Positions 7,159-16,100 of a stretch of DNA of 24,759 nucleotides are shown here, piece by piece. The stretch covers positions 1-24,759 of the forward strand of contig JBMSQB010000071.1 of NCBI GenBank assembly GCA_049423065.1, read 5' to 3'. The notes below the pieces were generated by a model. That model had not been told where the DNA came from. It saw only the letters and a list, made by a program, of their open reading frames with translations, and did no database searches. Numbering within the stretch: the stretch's first letter is position 1; every line of letters starts with the position of its first letter. This DNA comes from SYIM01 sp041182885. Lineage in GTDB: Bacteria > Pseudomonadota > Gammaproteobacteria > Burkholderiales > Burkholderiaceae_E. Position numbers and translations under genes: made by a program.

Positions 7159-10100
7159 TCAAGCGTAAAGCTGACCCGCGAAGTCGGCCAACGGCATGTA
7201 GAGGTCAGGAAGCATCTTGTCCGCGAGTTCCTGCATGGATGGCATCTCGATCATCCTCGCGGCTGCGGCCGCCATTTCAGCCGAACCGACCAGCGCGGCG
7301 CTGAGGCTGCTTCCGGCGCCAAGCGCCTCGATCGGCGCGGCTGCTCCCGCATGGTTGTTGTCCGATGTAACCGCTTGAAGCCCCGCGATGTAGAGCCCAT
7401 CCAGAGAAACGCGATAGTCCCCGGACACCGCAGCGCCGGCTGGCAACGAACCAAGCGCTGCAATGCCTTCCGCACTGGTTCGCAGGGCCGACAGATCCAA
7501 CCCGTCCGCGGTGGTCAGGTCAGCGATGAAGGCGTTGACGCGATCCGGAGCGCCCGCCCCATCTGGCGAGTCATCGGGCAAGGCGCCACTTCCGCTCGCG
7601 ATCCTGAACACATCCGAGCCCGAGCCTCCCATCATTCGGACCGGCCCCTCCTCCGCAGAGGGACCGGCGATCAGCAGGTCATTGCCGGATCCTGCAATAA
7701 GAATGTCTCCCGCCGGCGCAGCATCCATCGACAGCAGGACGTCATTGCCCGACCCGCCAAACAGCCGGTCCGCACCCGCTCCGCCGTCCAGCCAATCCTG
7801 GCCAGCGCCGCCGAAGAGTTGGTCATCGCCCTCTTCTCCAAGCAGCCAGTCGTTCCCCCCTCGACCATCCACCAGGTTGTCGCCATCGTTGCCGATGAGC
7901 ACATTGTCAAAACTGTTGCCAATGAGGTTCGCGGCGCCCAACCCGAACAGCGACAGCGACTTGACCGACGCTGCCTCCGCAAGCTGGAAGGTGAGTGGCG
8001 GCGCCGAATCGTTTTCGAGAACGATATGAAGATCGTTTTTGTTTACGATGATCGGCGCGAACGCTGCCGGGTCAGCATGCACCGCGCTCACGATGATGGT
8101 CGCGCCATTCGCCGCAGATGCGATGGCGGCAGCGATGCTGCTGAACGCACCCGACACTGCGCTGTTGACAACCAGCGCGCCGCCCGCAACGAGCGACATC
8201 GGATCGACCGCCGCCCCCGCGTCTCCGAACTTGAGCAGTTCGGCCTGCACCAGGACCAGACCGGTTGCCCCCGACTTCGGCTGAATGGCAAACACCGACT
8301 GCGAATCGCTGTAGGTGTCGTTTGACAGCCCGCGGACCAGCGCCCGCTGCCCTGCCGTGGCAAGCTTTACCACGTAGTCGCCCACCGCGCCCGGCAACTG
8401 GGCGATATCAAGACCCGCACCGCCGACAAACATGTCGCCCTCGGCGAGCCCGCGGCCGAGATCGTTGCCACCCGCGCCAATGAGGACCAGATTGTCGCTC
8501 CCACCTCCCTCGATGGTGTCATCGCCATCGGTGCCGCGACGAATTTCATCACCCTGGTAACCCGCCTGATCAGGGCGGTGGTTGATGCTCCCAACAGACG
8601 TGTAGACCTCGTCGGGCGTGACACCGAGCAGAACCAGACCGGTATCGACGACCGATGAATCCGCAGCGCCGTCATACACCACCAGCGTATCGGGGCCGCT
8701 TTGCGTCACGGCGAACTGCGTCGCACCGCCCGACTGGGACATCTGTCCACGAACGATGAAGAATCCCTGATCGGTCACTTTGCCATCGGCAGGCATGACG
8801 CCGCTCATCGCCTGCAGGCCGGTACCCATCGGACGCAGACCTTCGATATCGCGCAACTGATGGTTGCGGGGAACCAGCGAGACAAATTCATCGGGCCCCA
8901 GGTCGGTGATGACGTCGGCGCCCGCAGCGAAGCTGAATGCACTGACCTGCCCCGAGACCAATTGAACCTGTACGGCGGGTGAATCGCCAGGTACGAACTC
9001 GAATCCGTCGCGCCCGGTGCCCCCCGACACGCTGTCTGCCCCAGGCCCGCCCACGATGTAGCCATCACCTGACGAGCCCACGATCGTATCGTTGCCTGCA
9101 CCAGCCTCGACGTCGTAAAACAGCGTGGGCGAGAACTGGTTTCCACTCAGATCGATCAGGTTCGGGCCCGTACTGCCGAGCGCAAGCCCACCCCACTCGC
9201 CATCGTTGTCGATGACGCGATTGCCCTTCGCATCGCTGATCGCATTCGTTGCAACACTGCCGTCGATATCGAGCAATACCCAGTCAGCCGTGCCGAGCGC
9301 CGGCGTAAAAGAGAGGCGTGCGGACGAGTCACCGTTCCTGGCAGCGGTAAAGGAAAGCGGATCAATGCCGTTTTTCTTCAGCGTGAAGCCTGCGTTGCCG
9401 GTGACCGTAATGCCTTCGGTGAAATCGATGTCGACCGCGCTCGCCGTCAGTGCAACCGCCGCGACATCAGGCGCGAGTTCGTCGGCAATCTGGATCACTC
9501 GCGTGCCTGCACTGTGACCGAGCGTGACCCCGCCAACACCCACCAGATCGCGGAAGGTGAGCAGCGTGCCTGGCAGCCGATAGGCGCTGCTTGTATCAAG
9601 CCCCGCGCTCACCATCGCCCCCTGCTGGAACAGCATGAGCGACTCGGCCGTGCCGTTGCCCTCGCGATCGAACGCAAATGCAACGGTTGCGCCCGCAGCG
9701 CTCAGGTTCCTTGAGAGGTACCACACCGCGTCGGTCACCTCCTGCGGCGTATCGGGAATCACGACTTCATTGCCAGCCGTCCTGAAGGTCACAATGCCTC
9801 CAGTGACCTTGTGCGAACCGATGGTGATCGCCCGACCCTCGTTCGAGTTGGCCGTTCCGCTCACATAGGCACTGTCGTCGGCAACGATCAAACGCGACGG
9901 AAGGCTTAGCACGTCCTGGGTCGAGTTGCCCGACACGATATCAAAGCCCGACCCGGCCAACGACCCGGGTCCAATCACGTCGCGCACGCCGCCGGAGGGG
10001 ACCACGACGCTCTCGCCCCAGCCAATCCTGATCTTGTCGATGCTGTACGTTCCCGTACTGGACCCGGTGGCACTCAGCCCACCTTCGACGAGAATCAGGG

Positions 10101-13100
10101 TGTCCGCACCAGCGCCGCCCGAGAGCACGTCGGCGCCGCTTCCGTCAATCAGCCAATCCGGCCTCGAGGTGCCGGTCAGCTGGTCATTGCCGGCATTCCC
10201 GCGCAGCCACAAAGTCCGGTCCGAGAAATAATCGGAAAGGTCGATGGTGTTGGGGCCATTGCCGCCCGCCCAGTACTCGACGTCACTCAGTACTGTGCCG
10301 GCGGCATCGGTCAGCGTCGCGGTAGAAGTCTGCGTTTCGCGGGGGATGACCAGTCGAATGACGTTGTCGGCCGCCATATTGCGGTCGGTCGTCAGGCTCA
10401 GCGTCCGCGATCCGTCGGCACTGAAACCCGACACAGCCACGATCTGAACCGACCCGCCCGAGGGTCCGGTCACCCCACCCATCAACGGCGCTGGGCCCTG
10501 CTGCGGCGGATTCAGATCGACCCGCAACGTGCTCCGCCAGGAATCGATCAGGCCGGGAACCGGGTTGAGTTGTCCATTGATCGCAACCGGCTCATTGAAC
10601 CCCAGCGTAAGCGTGCTTTTGACGGGCCCGGGCGCGGTTTCGGAAAACGACAGCCCGGTGTTGAGCGGCGGGCCCTCGACCGGCGCGATTGTCGGCAGTG
10701 CGTTACCGAACGCCGCATCGTCGAAATAGTAGGTCTTGCCAGTTCCGGCAGCGCCGAAATCAAAAAACACCGACGCCTTGGCGTAATCCGGCGTGTGATC
10801 AGCCCCCGAGAAATTGAAGGTGAGCGTTTCCCACTCGCCGGTTTTGGTCGTCACCGCCTGCTTTTCGATGAACACGTTCCCGTTGGTGCCGCTCTCAACC
10901 TTCAGCATCACAACGGTCCCGGCACCAGGCGAGTGCACCTTCATCGTCACCATCTCGTGACCAGCGCTAATGACCTCCTTGCCCGACAACGTGAGAAATG
11001 TTGTTCCGGCCCAGGTCTGCGCACCGGCGGTCTTGACGACTTTCGCGACCTTCCCGTTGGAACCAGGCGGCCCGTCTGCAGACAGCGCGGATACCGCTCC
11101 GCCGAAGTCGGGCCCTTCGCCCAGGGCGTAACCACTTTGATCCCCCGCCTCAAACGACGTGACCGCAACCAACTGCGCCACCGGCGCCACGGGGAGGTTC
11201 GCGCCGGCAAAGCCCACATCATCAAAGTAAAAGGTCTTGCCGCTACCCGACTGATTGAACTCGAAAAAAACCGATGCCTTGGTGAAATCGATGGTGTGTG
11301 AAGCGCCAGCGAAGTTGAAGGTCAAGGTCTCCCATCCGCCGGCTTGGGTCGTGGTCGCCTGCCGCTCAATGAAGAGATCCTTGTTGGCGGCACTCTCCAG
11401 TTTCAGCATCACGGTGGTACCCGCATCCGGGGCATACACCCTCATCGTGACCGTCTCGGCCCCGGAAGCAATCACCTCTTTGCCCGCAAGCGTGAGGAAC
11501 GTGGTGCCAGCCCAGGTCTCTGCGCCGGAGTGCTTGACCACTTTGGCAGCACGGCCGCTCGCGCCCGCTGGCGCATCCGTCACGACCGTAGCAACTGCTC
11601 CGCCAAAATCGACCAACGCATAGCCACTCGCGTCCGTCGCCTCAAAACTCACCTTGAGGTTGGCTGGCGGCGAATAGGGGGCCACCGGGACGATGCCTAC
11701 AGCGGCGAAATCGATGCGCTCGGCCCCTGGTGCGGGTGGGGTATAGCGGAGCAACGCTTGCACATTCGGCTCGGCATCCGCATCCGTATCGATGTTAGCG
11801 CTGCCTTTGTCGACCCAAAAGCGCACGTCAAGCGCCGAGCTCGCCGCCGACACCGCAGCGGAAAACTCAGTCACTGTTGCCGCATTCCGGATGGCATCAA
11901 ACAAGGCCTGCGCGTTGTCGGGAAGCGTGGCCGATGAAGCTGGTACGCGGTCAAAATCCGGGTCAGGCGAACCGTCGGGGAGCAGTCGCAGAACGGCGAA
12001 ATCGAACGTTCCCTGGTTGGTATGCCCCAGGGATCCGGCTACCACAATCCGCCCCGCCGAATCGATCAAGACCTGGCTCGCGTAGCTCCCGAACGGGGTG
12101 GTCGGCAGCACATACTTTCCATCACCGCTGAACGAGGTATCGAGCTGCCCGTTGGCGGTCAACCGGGTCACGGTGAACTCGGGGCGGTACCCATTCAGCG
12201 CGGCCCGGTAGGTGAGCGTTCCTCCCGCGACGACAATCTTGCCGTCGGGCTGCACAGCGATCGCGTTACCGGCATCTTCCATGCCGTTGAACACCACCAC
12301 ACCATTGACCCCGAAGCTGGTATCCGGGGAGCCGTTGGCATTGAATCGCGCAATCTGGAATTTCTGACTGTTTCCGTCCGAGTCGGTCCCGCTCACCAGA
12401 ATCTTGTCGCCCTGCAAGGCAACCGCCCCCTCGGCAACAAAACTGCTCCCTGCGTCATAAACCGGCGTGACAACCTTGCCGGATACGCCGAAGCTGGAAT
12501 CGAGAACGCCGTTCGAACCAAATTTCAGCAGCGTCGTTTTGCGATCGTTGTTGTAGTCGGGCCCTCCAACAATCATTGATCCGTCCGACAGCAGGTTGAT
12601 ACTGTTCGCACCCTCATGCGTAACGCCGAGCGACACTACAACCTTGCCCTGATTGCCGAAGCTGGCATCAGGTGTGCCGTTGGGCGTGAGCCGAAGCAGC
12701 GTGGTTTCTGTCAATCGCCCCGTCGCATTCGACTGGCCCGCGACCACGATTGATCCATCGGCTTGAATCGCGACCGCTTTGGCGGTGTCGTGGCCATCAC
12801 CCACCGTAACCGGGATCACCGCGACCCCGTTGGCGCCAAAACCGGTGAACGGATTGCCTGCCAGATCGAACTTTGCGACGGTGATGTCGTTGTAGTTTCC
12901 CTGAATTTTTTCGCCAACCGCCACGATGGCATTGCCCGTGACAGCGATCGCATTGAACTGCACTGCCGAAGACAGCACCACGCCATCGGCGCTGAACGAT
13001 TGGGCCAAGCTTCCATCGGGGTTCAGCAACGCAATCGCCCCGGCATACGAAGGCGTTCCCATCGACCGCCCCGCGACAGCGATCTTTCCGTCAGGCAGCA

Positions 13101-16100
13101 ACGCCAGGGCGTACGCCTCGTCATTGGCGGTTCCGATCGGCAGGCCCACAAAGCCGTCACCCGCGGTGATGGGCCCCACCGCAACCGTGACTTTCTCCGT
13201 GCCATCCAGGGCGATGCGCCCGCTCGAATCATCCGAGGGGTTGCCGGGCGTCCCGCTGTCAGACCGGGCATCGGTCTGCGCGGGCTGGGCGGTGGTCCCT
13301 GGCACCTTGAGGAACGGGCGGTCGAGCAGTGCAGGCTGCAGCCCAGACGGTGCGACGGCAGGCGTGCCGATCTGGATCGGGTGGCCGTACCCGTCTGAAA
13401 TGAAATTGCCCCCGCTCACCACACCGACCTGAACCACAAACCCTTCAGCGCTTTCGTTTGCCGTGTCCTGGGCGATGACCAGACTGATTGTCCCGCTTTC
13501 GGCTTTGGTTGAATCACCGGCAAGCGCCGTCAACTGCACCTGGCCGCGCGGCCAATCGCCTGAAAAGGAACCCACCAGATCGGTCTTGGTAAATCCAGCG
13601 CTCAGGCCAGGCGCAGGCTCGGCCTGCCAGTAAAACTGGCTGCCGATCGGCACCGGCGCCGAGAAATGGACTGTGAGAGTGACGGTGCTGCCCTCGGCGG
13701 CCTCAGCGGGCCCCTGCAGGTGGGAAACAGTCTGCGGCAACGGTGCAACCACGGCGACAGATTCCATGTTTCCGTCGGCGTCCGACAACTCCTTTACGCC
13801 AATCTTCAATTCAACCGGTGACGCCACCTGGCTGACCTTGATCGCGTTGATCAACTCGGTCCTCAGGATGGCGCCGCTATTGTTTGCCGTAAGCGGTGCC
13901 AGAGCGCTGAAGCTAGCAACGCCCTGAACTTCGCCCGGATTCGTCCAGGTCAGGGTGAGCGCGTCCGCCGACTGGACAGCAGCCACCGGCAGATTGGCCG
14001 GCGCCTGCGCGAGGAGTTCAGTAATGATTTCATTCAAGGTCGGCGTGGCGTCAGTGCGCGCGACCAGCAGCGGTCCGTGCGGAATCGCGACACCGTAAAA
14101 CGTGTTCGGATCAAGGGTGACCGGCCCGGTCAAAGCGAATCGCTGCACTTCGGCTGTTGTGATTGTGCCCTCGGTCACCACAGCCGCTGGCACCGCCGAA
14201 CCGGGGCGAAGGAACAACTGCGGACCATCGACCACAGACAGCTGAGAAAGAGAGACGGGAGCGTCCTGGGGACCGTTCGCCGTCCATGTAACCTGTAGCG
14301 AGTATGCCGTTGTACCCACTGCTGGCGGCACCACGGTGACCGTCACGGGCAGCCCTGCATCCGCTGCGGCGGAGTTCAGACTGGACGCAAGGTCGGCTGC
14401 GGTCTGTGACGATCCCAGCGTCGTCACCAACTCCTGGTTACCAACCTGCAGCGCGTAATCGCGCCCGCCCAGTCCCGTCGAGGGCAAAGCGAGCTTGACC
14501 GATTCCGCATGCGTCGCGTCGCCCTGTTGGGTGATGATGGCTGACCCGGTCGACGTCCGGCTGGTAACCCGGACTGCCACACCCACTTCATATGAGGAAC
14601 GACCGACTATGTCGCTTCCCTGTACCTGAAGCACCAGGCTGTCATCGCTGAAATCATCGGCGGTCTGCAAACCCGCCCACGGCGGCGTGCCGACTGTCAC
14701 ACTCGGCAGATCCGCGGTTTCGGTACCGCCGCCCGTGTTTCCGCCACCGCCCGTGCTGCCCCCCCCAGATTCGCTGGCGATCATCTGGGACGGCACCGAC
14801 CGGTCCAACACGAACTGCCCTGCCTCGAGGTGCCCGATGTGGATATCGAACGTCTCCATGGATTCAGTCTGCGCGTCAGCCCTGATGGGTAGCGTGAATG
14901 AGCCGACCAATGCTGACGCGCTGGCAAAGTTGACCACCCCCTGAGGCGCACCGTTCACCACCGTGAGGTCAAAGTCGTCAGCCGATGCCGGCCCCATCGA
15001 GACCGATGTGTAGCCGGGAGGCAGAACCCGAAACAGCAACTGTTCGCCATTACCCAACGGCTGGGTCAGCGTGACGTTGTAAACCGGATCGGCTGCGCTT
15101 TCCGCAAATATGGGACTGGTGTTGGTGCCGGCGAGCGAGACGTTGCTCACCGGATTCGCCCGCGGAACCGGAATGACAACCACTGTACTGCTGGCCGACG
15201 ACGTGCTCCCAGGCGCGCTTGCCTGCACCTCCAGCGCATCGACAATTGAAACGCCCATGAATTTCATCGAGGCCTCAACCGCCGGCCGGGTGAGCTCAAA
15301 GCGCTGCGTCGATGCATTGTAGGTTGGGGACAGCGCAACCACCTTGCCCAGTTGCACCGCGTCCTGTGGCCCGTTGTCCTTGAAACTGACGATCAATTTG
15401 CCCGCCACGGAACCCGTACCCAAGGCGAGCTGAACTGGTGCGTACGACAGGGCCGCCAGCGCCTGATTCGCAGCAGCTACCAGTGCCGAATGCGTGCCTG
15501 CATCAGGCGTGAAGACAACCTTCGAGTACCCCAACGTGAGCCCATAACGCACACCCGGCGTCACGTCCGCTGGCAGGGTCAGGTGTTGAACTTCGGCGGC
15601 CCCTGAGGCAGAACCACCCGACCCGGCATAAGCTCCGGGCACGATCTCGACGCCCGCGACCGGCTGGTTCAGCATCTCGCTCACCGTGTCGGCCTGGAAC
15701 GGGTAAGGCCGCTCGACCATCACCGGAGTGAGACTGACAGTCGAGTCAACGGGCGCCTCGGTTCCCATCGTGACAACCAGGTTCTGGCCTGAGGCCGTCA
15801 CCGAGGCAATGGGAGACTTGGATCCCGGGACTTGCGCAAAGGCCGACGCAATGGAGGCCGCACTCGGCAACTGGCCCGCCGGCAGCGCAATCTCGACCTC
15901 ACGAATCTGGTAACCGCCGACACCGACCGACAGTCTGTAAATCGATGCGCCTCCGCTCAGCGCAGAGTGGTCAAGGGTATAGGTATTGCCGGACGCAACC
16001 AGATTGACAGGAATTCCACTGTTTTTGATCAGCGGCGCGACCTTGAAAGCCGGCGCATTGGCCTGCGTGGCCCCAGCGCCGTCAACATTGAAGACAAAGG

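Noticed and set aside
7600..7929. Possible CRISPR-like or tandem DNA repeat
   Set aside because: The 27-bp periodicity comes from the nine-residue RTX codons. The units are not identical at DNA level and there are no spacers.
7351..8325. Plus-strand open frame of 324 codons opposite the RTX array
   Set aside because: Antisense of GGxGxD repeats gives Arg/Val/Ile-rich open frames; the minus-strand RTX reading is unambiguous.
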